This document shows positions 1 through 9,761 of a DNA stretch of 64,000 nucleotides, one piece after another; the stretch's first letter is position 1, and every line of letters begins with the position of its first letter. Origin of the DNA: Cornus controversa. Its lineage: Eukaryota > Streptophyta > Magnoliopsida > Cornales > Cornaceae. The stretch is taken from contig CM048847.1 of NCBI GenBank assembly GCA_026545225.1, forward strand, positions 4,650,001 through 4,714,000. Reading direction: 5' to 3'. Both the position numbers and the translations under genes were made by a program. The notes beneath the pieces were generated by a model, which ran no database searches, was not told where the DNA came from, and worked only from the letters and a program-made list of their open reading frames with translations.

Positions 1-171
1 CTTTTGCAAGGGCTATCGATGATCTTATGTCACCTGAAGGGTGTACATATAGAATGCTTCCGAAATAGAATAGATTAAAATGAGATTAAGGTGTGAGAAC
101 TTGAGGTGAAATTACGGATTCACCCCCGTTTCCCTCGCTCCTAACCGGGTGTCGGAAACCGGGGCGTGACA
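1..171 (+). mobile_element. 3' end of an LTR, element C (partial)
   Basis: This stretch ends in GGGGCGTGACA, the same LTR terminus used by element B, but the sequence before it does not match B. Directly after it, B LTR sequence starts in mid-LTR with TATATTTTTGAG; the same B stretch is uninterrupted at 59365. It is therefore read as the right end of another LTR element, possibly a solo LTR, inserted into a B LTR. The expected 5-bp target duplication is TATAT (172-176); its partner lies left of the window. No coding is seen. Orientation is inferred only from the shared terminus. Confidence 0.6.
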
Positions 172-790
172 TATATTTTTGAGAATATGTGAGGATCGAC
201 CTGCTGCAGCGGTGATAGTATGGTTCTACATACCTTGTTGGGCCTTTGAGCTCACCCCCTCCCAGGTTTTGCAGGTATTGCTGGTTTTGGAGTCAGTTGG
301 GAAAACTGACAGCACCGGTTGCAGAGGTAGTAAGTAGATTCCTTAGAATCTAACGTATGTCCAGGATAGTGGATAGATAGATACTTTACATTTGGATTAA
401 ATGTATAAAGCGATTATATTGATTCAGTTCCTTCAATTGTATTTATCCATGTGATGTATGTATTTAAATACGGACGTTCAAGGACTGAGACATGTATATT
501 TATGATTGTATTATGCATGTTGTAGAAATATTGGGGGGGACACGGGCCCAGAAGTGTCCATATTTATTGTTTAGATATAAATGCTGGGGGGACACGTGCC
601 CAGAAGTATCCATGTAAATTGTAAAGCAGGTATATCATGCCAGGAGCTGATTATTTAGAATGGGTCATGCCCGATTTTCGTAAAAATGATAGGAAATTGA
701 GGTTGCATGATCAGGTGGTGGTTAGAGCGTGAGGGTGAACTCACGAGGTTCACACCTCGGTTTCTGGGCCTTGGGAATCGGGGCGTGACA
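172..790 (+). mobile_element. Element B LTR, 3' portion (left flank copy)
   Basis: The sequence matches 59365-59983 with only about a dozen differences over the whole 172-1061 block by eye. It is also the reverse complement of the left parts of the B LTRs in the central array. It ends in GGCGTGACA followed by GGA and an iMet-type primer site, which fixes the plus-strand sense orientation. The left part is missing because element C interrupts it. Confidence 0.85.
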
Positions 791-793
791 GGA

Positions 794-805
794 TGGTATC
801 AGAGC
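794..805 (+). other. Primer binding site, initiator-Met tRNA type
   Basis: TGGTATCAGAGC lies three bases after the LTR terminus. It is the classic plant primer site complementary to the 3' end of initiator methionine tRNA. Confidence 0.9.
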
Positions 806-1056
806 TCTAGGTTGGAATACCTAGGGACGACGGGTGATGGACGTATCATGTGTATGGTTGAGAAGGTTGGATTATGTTCCTAATACCAGAATGCTAAGAG
901 AGCACTAGGTTGGAATACCTAGGGGCGACAGGATAGAGTTATGGATTTGAGGAACTCTGTACTGCTGTTAAAGCATTAGGTTGGAAAACCTAGGGTATCA
1001 AAGTCATAGGTTCGAATACCTAAGGACGGAATGTCAAATCACGTGTGGATTTGGGG

Positions 1057-1061
1057 ATAGG
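1057..1061. repeat. Left target-site duplication of element A (ATAGG)
   Basis: ATAGG directly precedes the A LTR terminus TGATG. In the uninterrupted B copy, ATAGG (60250-60254) is followed by CAATGG. The right partner is lost because A is tandemly duplicated and its far end is deleted. Confidence 0.6.
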
Positions 1062-1608
1062 TGATGTGGTCGGAACTAAATTATATTGTAAGCTTAATTT
1101 TTGCCCTTTTTATCAAAATATAATTTAACCACTCGCAAGAGCACGAATCTTTGTAGATAAGGTTCTATATGGAGGGTATCGATCCCACGAGGACTAGTCG
1201 CAATTGTCTTACGGGAAGATTAATTCTACTTTAATTCTAAAAACAGATTTTTGGTTTTGTGTTTAAAAACTATTGCATGAATGAAATGACAAGAAAATTA
1301 AAGAGTTTAAAGTTGGGAGAGAGAACTAGGGTTGGTTTCCACCACTAGCCATTCACATGTTCATAAGTGTAGCAAGCATGGGATTTATTAATTAAATGCC
1401 TAACAATGTCATTAGGCTTGTGACCTCAATGACATATCAAAAGATCAATGTGTGTGCTAACCTATCATAATCCATCTTCAACAAGCATATCTCTCTCTCT
1501 TCCTCTCCCGAAGGTCTCTCCTCTGATATTCTTTGTTGCTTGAGAGATATATGAGATATATGTGGCTTTTGGTGCTTTTAGGCTTCTTTTCTTCCTTTGG
1601 GGCCCACC

Positions 1609-1636
1609 ATATATATATATATCATTATATATATCT
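1609..1636 (-). promoter_or_regulatory. Putative TATA region of the A LTR promoter
   Basis: This run of alternating A and T contains several TATATA matches. It lies 125-150 nt downstream, in the sense direction, of the palindrome cluster. It is the best core-promoter candidate in the LTR. The transcription start is not known. Confidence 0.45.
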
Positions 1637-1760
1637 CTTGTATCAAGAAGGCCCCCAAAAGTCTTGTTCAAGTCAGATAATCCCCCTAAGTCGTGCAAAA
1701 AGGGGGATTTTGTTGCAAGTGGGAGAGCAGGTGAGCAAGTGGCCAAGTGGGCTCTGCAGA

Positions 1761-1874
1761 ATTTCGATTGATCGAAATTGAATCTCGATTGATCGAGATT
1801 TCGATCAATCGAAATGAGATCTCGATCAATCGAGATTTCGATTAATCGAAATCAACATCTCGATTGATCGAGAT
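1761..1874. repeat. Cluster of six TCGATNNATCGA palindromes in A LTR U3
   Basis: Six back-to-back near-perfect palindromes share the core TCGAT-NN-ATCGA. Two flanking types alternate: TTTCGATYRATCGAAA and ATCTCGATYRATCGAGAT. The two central bases vary (TG, CA, TA) while the arms stay intact. The cluster is unchanged in the second LTR at 44536-44649. Confidence 0.9.
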
Positions 1875-2060
1875 GCCTTGGCTGCATTTCCTGATTTCTT
1901 CTCTTGATTGCAGAAAGCCTCCAATTTTTGCTCCATTTACTCCAATACCTGCAAAACATCAAAAACACAAAAATACCGTAAACATATCTCGGTAAACGCA
2001 AAAACGGAACCAACGTATGCAATAAAGAGGGTTCAAATGCATAGAATTGAACACTTATCA

Positions 2061-2074
2061 CACCCCCAAACTTA
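2061..2074 (-). other. Polypurine tract of element A (LTR-proximal)
   Basis: On the minus strand this reads AAGTTTGGGGGTG directly before the LTR start TGATAAGTG. It is the expected plus-strand primer in a Ty3/gypsy element and fixes the LTR boundary at 2060. Confidence 0.85.
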
Positions 2075-3871
2075 CATATTGCTAGTCCCTTAGCAATACA
2101 ATATTACAAAAATGAAATCAACTATCTTATACAAAAGTTTAATCATGCTCAGTCATCAACTAGATAAAGGCTGCTCATCCGTTCATTTCACATTTGGCAA
2201 ATGAAACAACTATTACAGAACTATGTGGTCATTTAGCAAAAATGGACTTTCACAAGCTATAAATGAATGACAGTCCCCACATAATGGCCAGTCCAAACAA
2301 CTATAACCATTCCAGCCCCAAAATCCTCTTTGAAAAGTGAACATGCATTCTAACGTGCGACTTTTGTCATATTTGGAGAAGAAAAACGAACAAATCTGTT
2401 TTTAAGAGAAAAACTCATTGAAAATGCTCGACTCGGCTGTTCATTATCACAAAACATTCATGATTGCTCATGCGCGGATGACCGTGCAATGCTTAGCTCT
2501 TTTTGCTTTCTTGCAAGCCCATGTAGCGGAGTTGGGCCAATGACTCCCAAACCAATTGGTTTTAGGGCATTAGGTGAAGAAGCACCCCTCGGACTTAATG
2601 ACCGAGCTTACAAGGCGATGAGCGTAAGCAAGCCACCCGCTTATTATTGCTCAACCTTACACACTTATACGCGAATATTCCCTGCTTTGAGGCATAGAAA
2701 TCCGGTTTATTGAGTGAGAAGGCTTATTGCATATTTTTCTCTTTTTTTTTTTTTTTTTATTTTTTTTTACAACAACCAGAAGAACTTATTCTTTAAGTTG
2801 TTCAGATAAAAACAAAAAAATTTCAAAAATTCTCCCTCAGACTTATACCCCACAATTTAAAATGCATGTGTGCGAATTTGTGCGGTTAAGGACAAATTTA
2901 GGGCAAGAACCGTACGCGCTCGAATTTGGACAAAAATGTAGACCGTTCTAGCCTACAGTAAAGCTTGCAAAAGTGCGGGTATTTACAATGTTAAAGTTCT
3001 TAACTACCTGCTGCATTTACCTCGGACATTTATTCGAATGACTTCCTTTAAAAAGCAAGACATCATAGCAAGTATGCAAAAAATATCAAGAAAAAGAAAA
3101 CTGCTCTACAATGACACTCAATATAATGACTGAACATTGCATGCATATGCAAGTGGTATAGCATACCGCACCCCCAAACTTATATGCAACATTGTCCTCA
3201 ATGTTTGGACAAGAAGAACAAGGAAAGAAGTTACCGGGATGGCAGAATGCGAGAAAATGTTAGTCCACAGTAGCGGTCATCGTGGAAATAAGGAAAACCT
3301 GCACGGAACACCAACTGGATACCACGAGCATTAAAAGGAACAAAAAGTAGATAAATAGAACATAAATGAAAGAATTATACGCAAACAGAAATGCCAATAT
3401 CACTGTATATCTAAGGGTCTGAACTGGTGTTTTCCAATTGTCTAAGATGTCTATGCGACAAGATATTGACTATCCAGGCACGCTAACGTATAGCACGCAA
3501 AGGGGTTGCCTTTCTTTATTACCGCCATACTGTGTTGAAGCAATCTCAACAATATTGGGAATTAAAACCAGGCAGTAATAAACGGAAATCATCAACTGAA
3601 TCGCATATAACAATTAGACAAGTGGTACTACATACATAGTCAAAGTATAGAGAACCAGTAGATTGACGGAAAGTAAAAATAAACACAGTAAAGATAATAC
3701 ATGGCAGAAAAGAAAATATAAATGTATTCCATATAAATGAAAATGAGTTTCAGTACAAGTGTACATGCAGGTGGAATACTCAAAAAGAAACTAAACATGG
3801 CCAACATGGCCTATGAAAAATAAAGAAAGGAAAATACAGAAAATAAAACAGAAAAGATGAATAAAATGCAG
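2075..3871 (-). other. Element A 3' non-coding region, with a second polypurine tract
   Basis: No credible coding sequence is seen between the env-position ORF and the LTR. A second tract with the same core lies at about 3169-3183 (ATAAGTTTGGGGGTGCGG on the minus strand), preceded in the sense direction by CATTGAGGACAATG, a motif common before polypurine tracts in this type of plant element. A poly-T run (poly-A in sense) lies at about 2742-2768. The matching region in A2 is almost identical. Confidence 0.7.
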
Positions 3872-4264
3872 CTACTCGAGGGCGGGTGGTGGTGGTGGCT
3901 CGGTGGGAGCAGAAGTGGAGGTGGAGGCTCGACCTGCGAACAGGAACAACAGGTCCTGCCAGAAGGCTCGGAACTCGTCTAAGATCGCTCTCTGGCCCTG
4001 TGCCAGAGAAGAAATGTCTGTCCGAATACCTGCCAACTGACTCTGCGTCACCTGGACGTGCTCGTCAAAACTCTACTGGAGCCGCTCTACGTCAGCCGCC
4101 AGGTAGGAATAGCCCGTTGCTAAGATATCATGCCGCTCTGCAGCGACATCCATCTCCTCCTCCCCCATCTCCTCGTCCTCTGACGCAGCCTCTGCTGGCT
4201 CGCCCTCATCCGCCTCCACCGGGGCATCCATATCGACATCGTCTGGTGGATCACCCTGGTGGTC
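3872..4264 (-). pseudogene. C-terminal segment of the env-position ORF (A1)
   Basis: This continues in the same frame as the 275-residue ORF just upstream after a TAG at 4265-4267. It encodes an acidic stretch followed by a likely coiled coil (regular L, V, I and F spacing) and a proline-rich tail. In A1 a second stop at 4073-4075 is a CAG-to-TAG change relative to A2. The retained frame and sensible composition suggest the two segments were once a single protein; leaky readthrough of the TAG is possible but untested. Confidence 0.55.
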
Positions 4265-5092
4265 CTATCGCTCTAAGTGTCGCCTCACCCGCTCCCACTG
4301 AGTAGATGTGAAGCGGGTTGGCGGTGCCAACCGGACATCAGTCTGACTGACCGGAATACTGGCACTGCTGAGAAAAGCGGCGATCAGGAAAGGGAAGGGA
4401 AGCCGCCAACTCGCTGCTCTGCTCTTCCTCTTGTTGACGAGGCCATCCCAGACTTTGTGCATCTGCCCCCAGATCAGCGATGGGACAGAAAACCAAGCGC
4501 CCGTGTGGAAAGCATAGAGGCAACAGAGGAGGTCGCCCCTGCGCTCAGCCACGTGCTGCAGCGGACACGCGTTCTTGAGGAGAACGGTGTCTAGGAACCA
4601 ATATCTGCTCGGGCACATCGATTTGGACGTGCAGTTGTGACTGGACGTGGTAAACGCCCCACCACACATGTCCATCACGATCGAGAACAGCGTCGTGTCT
4701 GCTAGGAGTGCGGCACTGTAAAGTGGTTGACCGCCCGGGCCAACCATGTCCGGCGGCTGCTGGTGAGGGATGCCGAGCATATGAGCAATCCGACTCGGCG
4801 TAATCGTGATCGTGACGGTGCCCACGACCGTCTCTAGTGTATCCGGCGCTGTGCAGGAGTAGGTCATGTGCTCATAGAAGACCTGCACTAAGCGCTCGTG
4901 TGCCATGTCAGTAGGAGGCACACATAGTCGGTCGAGGCGACGCCTCCTGAGCTCGGCAACAGTCCATGCGGTGTCGGGACGCCTCTCGAACTCGGCTAAG
5001 TCGAAAACCTGCTCCGGGTGGAACTTCCGAGACCGGAAGGCTGGCCCGGGCACATCACGAATAGCACAGGCGGCGTTCTTCACCCTCGCCAT
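4265..5092 (-). CDS. Env-position ORF of Athila element A1 (plant transposon-protein-like)
   Basis: This 275-residue ORF lies between integrase and the 3' LTR on the element's sense strand, the place where Athila elements carry their so-called env-like gene. The N-terminal half resembles the 'putative plant transposon protein' family often found there: an R-K-F-H-P-E motif near residue 22, then F-Y-E-H-M and L-G-I-P segments. No convincing signal peptide is seen; hydrophobic stretches lie around residues 190-210 and 235-250. I chose the ATG at 5092 because its context is ACCATGG and it is the first ATG after a predicted leader intron. A start ten codons further upstream would fall inside that intron. 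The function of the family is unknown. Confidence 0.65.
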   Translation of the reverse strand: MARVKNAACAIRDVPGPAFRSRKFHPEQVFDLAEFERRPDTAWTVAELRRRRLDRLCVPPTDMAHERLVQVFYEHMTYSCTAPDTLETVVGTVTITITPSRIAHMLGIPHQQPPDMVGPGGQPLYSAALLADTTLFSIVMDMCGGAFTTSSHNCTSKSMCPSRYWFLDTVLLKNACPLQHVAERRGDLLCCLYAFHTGAWFSVPSLIWGQMHKVWDGLVNKRKSRAASWRLPFPFLIAAFLSSASIPVSQTDVRLAPPTRFTSTQWERVRRHLER

Positions 5093-5106
5093 GGTCTCGG
5101 AACAGT

Positions 5107-5493
5107 CTGCACTTGATTCCAAAAAGTACGTAAATAAAAGATGAGTAAGAAGAAAGTTAAACTACTAATAAACTAAAAGAATAAAAATAAAAATGAAGTC
5201 CTGGTCCGTGGTACTGACAAGAATGCGAAAAGTCGCTCTCGAGGAGGCAATGTGAACGGGTGCAACCGAAACGAAGGTGCCGCGGTTACACACCGTATAC
5301 TGAGTGTTTGAAACGAAGAAAATGCCAAATCTCACTCCTACATGAATTCCTACCCCCGAAACCCCCAAAATCTCGTTACAGATATCGCAATCGCAACCAT
5401 CCACCCCAACATGATCTAACTATGTTTATTACGCCGTAAAACTATCAAAAATGGCGAGAAAGTAAACAAAAAAAATAGCCATGCATCACGTAC
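5107..5493 (-). other. Predicted GT-AG leader intron before the env-position ORF (A1)
   Basis: On the minus strand the donor reads CGAG/GTACGTGAT, close to the plant consensus, and the acceptor reads AAGTGCAG/ACTG, giving a 387-nt A+T-rich intron. The acceptor lies 14 nt before the ATG at 5092. The upstream exon (about 5494-5600) has no ATG. A2 keeps the same donor and acceptor and the same length at 47875-48261. Splicing is inferred from sequence only. Confidence 0.55.
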
Positions 5494-5619
5494 CTCGTGA
5501 GGAAGAAGATGAAAGGCTCAACCGAAGAAAACTCCACTCGCAGCCGCGAAGAGAAGTCGCGCAAGTGCTAGCGGCGGATGGAGAAGGTTTGGATCGCACA
5601 GAGGGAGAGAAGAAGTCGG

Positions 5620-5680
5620 ACGGTTTTTATAAATTGGGAGGGAGCCCAACGGTTTAAATAGATTTTCGGCTCACGTGCAG
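5620..5680 (-). promoter_or_regulatory. Promoter-like block (G-box and TATA) before the env-position ORF (A1)
   Basis: On the minus strand a G-box CACGTG (5672-5677) is followed by TATTTAAA (about 5653-5660) and then TTTATAAAAACC (TATAAA at 5626-5631). A pyrimidine-rich, ATG-free leader begins about 25-35 nt further on. The order and spacing fit a plant RNA polymerase II core promoter. Both G-box and TATA are kept in A2 (48503-48508 and 48457-48462). Confidence 0.5.
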
Positions 5681-5691
5681 GCTCCGTGTGC

Positions 5692-6073
5692 ATCTCGATT
5701 GATCGAGATGTGCATTTTGATCAATCGCAATTTCGATTGATCGAAATCTTGCTTCGATCAATCGAAACCAGCTTCGATGGATCGAGATTGTCTCTTCGAT
5801 CAATCGAGAATTCCTTCACTGAATCACCCTCTTACTTCGATCAATCGAACATTTAATTCATTCAATCAAAATTTTATTTCGATCAATCGAAATCCCATTT
5901 CGATCGATCGAAATGTCCGATTGATCGAAAACCTATCGAAGTGCAATCGAAGAATACTACCTCTCGGGACTTTGGACTTGGCAAATCTCTGCAATTTTTC
6001 GATCAATCGAAAATGAGATCTCGATCAATCGAAATTTCGATTGATCGAAGTCTTTGTTTCGATCAATCGAAAT
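5692..6073. repeat. Array of about 14-16 TCGATNNATCGA palindromes upstream of the env-position promoter (A1)
   Basis: The same palindrome as in the LTR U3 recurs about every 25 bp, with central dinucleotides TG, CA, GG and CG. Some decayed copies (such as TTGATCAATCG) look like CG-to-TG changes. A gap with few copies lies at about 5945-5995. The array fills the space between the pol stop and the G-box. Confidence 0.88.
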
Positions 6074-6242
6074 GCTCAAAAACAGTCAGCTTGAGTTATG
6101 CTCCAGGGACTTGGATATTTGGGAATTAGATACTACATTGCTTAGATACACACCTACTTTGGATTAAAGGGACATCATGGAAGAGTGATAGCTACCATGG
6201 CTTCGCCACCTTACACGTCTATGGCGCGACGTCCGTATCAGC

Positions 6243-9200
6243 TCACGAGTCAAAATACATGGGATCCGTCAAAGTGACGACATCCACGTATTCGGTGGTG
6301 ACTTGGTAATCCACGCACACTTTTAAGCGCTGCCCGTTTACTTTGAACATCGAGCCATCTTTCAAGTCCTTCAATTCCACCGCTCCGTGGGGAGCGACGG
6401 AGTTAACCAAAAATGGACCATCCCAACGGGAGCGAAGTTTTCCGGGAAACAAATGGAGGCGTGAGTTGTACAACCAAAATTTTTGGCCCGGCGAAAATGT
6501 TTTAACTCGAATATTACGATCATGAAAGGCTTTGGACTTTGCCTTATAGATTTTCGCATTCTCATACGCGTCATGTCGCAATTCTTCCAATTCATTTAAT
6601 TGAAGCTTTCAATTAGAACCGGCCTTTTTCATGTCAAAATTGAAAGTTTTGGTGGCCCACATAGCTTTATGCTCCAATTCAACTAGAAGATGGCACGCCT
6701 TGCCATAAACCAAACGATACGGTGACATTCCAATGGGAGTTTTATATGCAGTTCGGTATGCCCATAATGCATCGTTTAGTCGCAATGACCAATCCTTCCG
6801 GTCGGGCCGAACAGTTTTCTGAAGAATGTTCTTAATCTCCCTATTGGATACTTCTACTTGGCCACTAGTTTGAGGATGGTATGGGGTGGCTACTTTGTGC
6901 GTGACGGAGTATTTGAGAAGCAAGGTTCGAAGGAACCGGTTACAGAAATGTTTACCTCCGTCACTGATGATGGCCCGAGGCGTACCAAACCGGCTAAAAA
7001 TGTTAGCTTGAATGAATTTAACCACGACTGCGTGATCATTGGTTATGGTAGCAACGGCCTCTATCCACTTAGATACGTAGTCCACCGCCACAAGTATGTA
7101 CTCATGACCAGTAGAGGGTGGAAATGGTCCCATGAAGTCAATGCCCCACACATCAAATATTTCAATGATAAGAATAGGGTTAAGAGGCATCATGTCCTTC
7201 CGAGACATCGCGCCAAGGCGCTGACATCGCTCACAAGAGCGGCAGAATGAATATGCATCCCGATGAAGTGTCGGCCAGAAAAATCCGCATTGGAGAATTT
7301 TTGCTGCGGTTTTCTTAGCACTAAAGTGCCCCCCACAAGCGAGTGTATGACAAAACTTGAGAATGCTTTGGAATTCACTGTTGGGCACACACCTTCGAAT
7401 TATCTGATCGGGGCAATATTTGAACAATTGAGGATCGTCCCAATAATATGATCGTGATTGGGAGAGAAAACGATCCTTCTCTTGCTTGGTCCAAGAAGAT
7501 GGTATCTTACCGGTTGCCAAGTAATTAACCACATCCGCATACCAAGGGATACTCTCTTGAGAGATGACAAAGAGTTGTTCATCCGGGAAGGATTCACAAA
7601 CTGGAATGGAATTATGAAGGGATTCAACAAGAATTCTAGACAGGTGGTCAGCCACCACATTTTCGGTTCCCTTTTTGTCTCTAATTTCAAAATTGAACTC
7701 TTGCAACAAGAGTATCCATCGGATCAACCTAGGCTTAGTGTCCTTTTTGGCCAAAAGATGCCGGAGGGCAGCATGGTCCGAATAGACAATGACCTTTGAA
7801 CCCAATAAATAAGCTCGAAATTTGTCCAATGCAAATACTACCGCAAGCAATTCCTTTTCCGTGGTGGTATAATTGATTTGAGCCTCAGAAAGGGTTTTAC
7901 TTGCGTAGTAGATTACATGTGGCAGTTTGTCTATTAGTTGCCCTAAGACAGCACCCATGGCATAATCGGATGCATCACACATAATCTCAAATGGGAGAGC
8001 CCAATTTGGAGGGATTAGAATTGGAGCAGTTGTACGCATGGTGCGGAGTTTTTCAAAAGCGTTAAGGCACGCTTCATCAAAGGTAAAGCAAGACTCTTTT
8101 TCAAGAAGGCGACACAAAGGCCGAGAGATCTTGCTAAACTCTTTGATGAAACGGCGATAAAAGCCCGCATGCCCAAGGAATGAACGAATCTCTCTCACCG
8201 TTGATGGTGGAGGAAGTTTGGAAATGAGTTCAACCTTGGCTTTGTCAACCTCTATTCCTCTCTTAGACACAATGTGCCCTAGGACAATACCCTCTTGAAC
8301 CATAAAATGGCTCTTTTCCCAACTAAGAATTAGGTTGGTCTCTTGACATCGTTTGAGAACACAAGCTAGATTTTGGAGGCATGATTCAAATGAAGGCCCA
8401 AAAACGGAAAAATCATCCATAAACACTTCCAAGAATTTTTCCACCATGTCCGAGAAGATAGACATCATACACCGTTGAAAAGTCGCCGGTGCATTGCACA
8501 ACCCAAAGGGCATGCGTCTATAAGCAAATGTGCCGAAGGGACATGTAAAGGTGGTTTTTTCTTGGTCCCTCGGGTCTATAGCAACCTGATTATAGCCGGA
8601 ATATCCATCCAAAAAATAATAAAAACTTTGCCCGGCTAATCTCTCCAATATCTGATCAATGAATGGGAGGGGGAAGTGATCTTTCCGAGTGGCTGAATTT
8701 AATTTCCTATAGTCTATGCACACTCTCCAACCCATGGTGGTGCGTTGGGGAACTAATTCACCCTTGTCATTTGTTTGTACCGTAATACCTGACTTCTTTG
8801 GAACCACTTGAGTGGGACTAACCCACTTGCTATCAGAGATGGGGTATATGATTCCCGCATCTAGTAACTTCACCACCTCCTTCATGACAACGTCCTTCAT
8901 ATTTGGATTTAATCGACGTTGTGCCTCCCTTGAGGTCTTAGCATCCTCTTCCAAGTGTATGCGGTGCATACAAATAGAAGGATCTATTCCCTTGAGATCT
9001 GCCACACTCCAGCCTATTGCTTCTTTGTGCTCTGTGAGCACCTTAATAAGTTCCATCTCTTGATCATTGGTAAGATTAGAAGCAATAATGACTGGAAGTG
9101 TCTCATTAGCGCCCAAGAAAATATACTTGAGTGTAGCCGGTAGGGGCTTGAGCTCAAGTTGTTGTGGGGAAATTAAAGAAGGAGTTTGGGAAGTTTTGGA

Positions 9201-9608
9201 CAAAGGGGGCAAGGGTTCTCTCGGAACTCTCCACTTAGGCAAATCCATGACAGTATTAACATCGAGCATGGAATTGACTTCACATATGGATTGCTCAATG
9301 TCAAAATCCTCATAGTTGAAGTGATTTAGGCATGCCTCTAAAGGGTCCTTGGAAAGAATAGAAGGAAATGCTTCTTGAACAAGGTCGTCCACAACATCGA
9401 CACAAAAGCACTCACTTTCGTTATTGGATGTGTGGTGAGAAGCATTGAAGATGTTCAAGCGGACTTTCATATTCCCAAAAGAGATGTCCATCACTCCGGT
9501 ACGGCAATTAACGCAAACGTTTGCCGTGGCCAAGAATGGACGACCTAGAATGATAGGGATATGATGCTTCAGATTTTGGACCGGTTCCGTGTCAAGGACT
9601 ATGAAGTC
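6243..9608 (-). pseudogene. pol: Athila gag-pol, 3' part: end of protease, RT, RNase H, integrase (A1)
   Basis: This is the retrotransposon polyprotein that copies and integrates the element. Reading right to left: end of protease (I-L-G-R-P-F-L near 9530-9558), reverse transcriptase with F-M-D-D at 8412-8423 (the Athila form of Y-x-D-D), RNase H with M-C-D-A-S-D at 7965-7982, the integrase zinc finger ending C-R-S-C-E-R-C near 7230, and the catalytic D, D and E near 7140, 6963 and 6850. A G-P-F-type end lies near 6403-6430. The frame is broken once, at 6609-6611 (CGA to TGA; A2 keeps CGA). The 5' part lies 31 kb away beyond the B array. The apparent start at 9761 belongs to the inserted LTR and is not a real pol start. 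Confidence 0.9.
9604..9608. repeat. Left target-site duplication of the B array (AAGTC)
   Basis: AAGTC precedes TGTCACGCC here and follows CCTTACA at 40981-40985. The uninterrupted A2 sequence has a single AAGTC at about 56953-56957. Confidence 0.92.
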
Positions 9609-9761
9609 TGTCACGCCCCGATTCCCGAGGTCCGGAAACCGAGGTGTGAACCCCGTGAGATCACCCTCACGACATAACCTCCACCTGATCATACAATTCA
9701 ATTTTCTATTATTTTTACGAAAATCGGGCATGACCCATTCTAAATAATCAGCTCCTGGCAT
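9609..9761 (-). other. LTR-derived open frame fused to A1 pol
   Basis: The last 153 nt of the B LTR, in sense, are open from an ATG (M-P-G-A-D-Y...) and run across the junction in phase into A1 pol. This makes an apparent 1050-codon frame (9761-6609). The fusion arose by insertion; no evidence shows that it is translated. Confidence 0.6.

Larger units (their letters stand above)
791..1061 (+). mobile_element. Element B internal region, 5' start, cut by element A
   Basis: This is the start of the non-coding B internal region. It carries the primer site and four of the five small hairpins described in the findings (807-825, 905-923, 977-992, 1007-1022). Homology to B stops at 1061, exactly where the Athila LTR begins. 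The uninterrupted version continues at 60255. Confidence 0.85.
1062..2060 (-). repeat. Element A 3' LTR (A1)
   Basis: The LTR is bounded on the plus strand by TGATGTGG and CTTATCA, giving TGAT...ATCA ends, and is followed by a polypurine tract complement. It is 999 bp against 1300 bp for the shared LTR. It lacks about 350 bp present at 43903-44262, yet keeps about 50 bp (around 1185-1235) that the other LTR has lost. Read in sense (right to left) it carries six palindromes at 187-300 nt and an A+T-rich TATA region near 425-450 nt. Confidence 0.88.

Noticed and set aside
3886-4594. Plus-strand frames of 105 and 139 codons opposite the env-position ORF
   Set aside because: They are shadows of the minus-strand coding sequence; no family resemblance, and the minus-strand frame fits the element's gene order.
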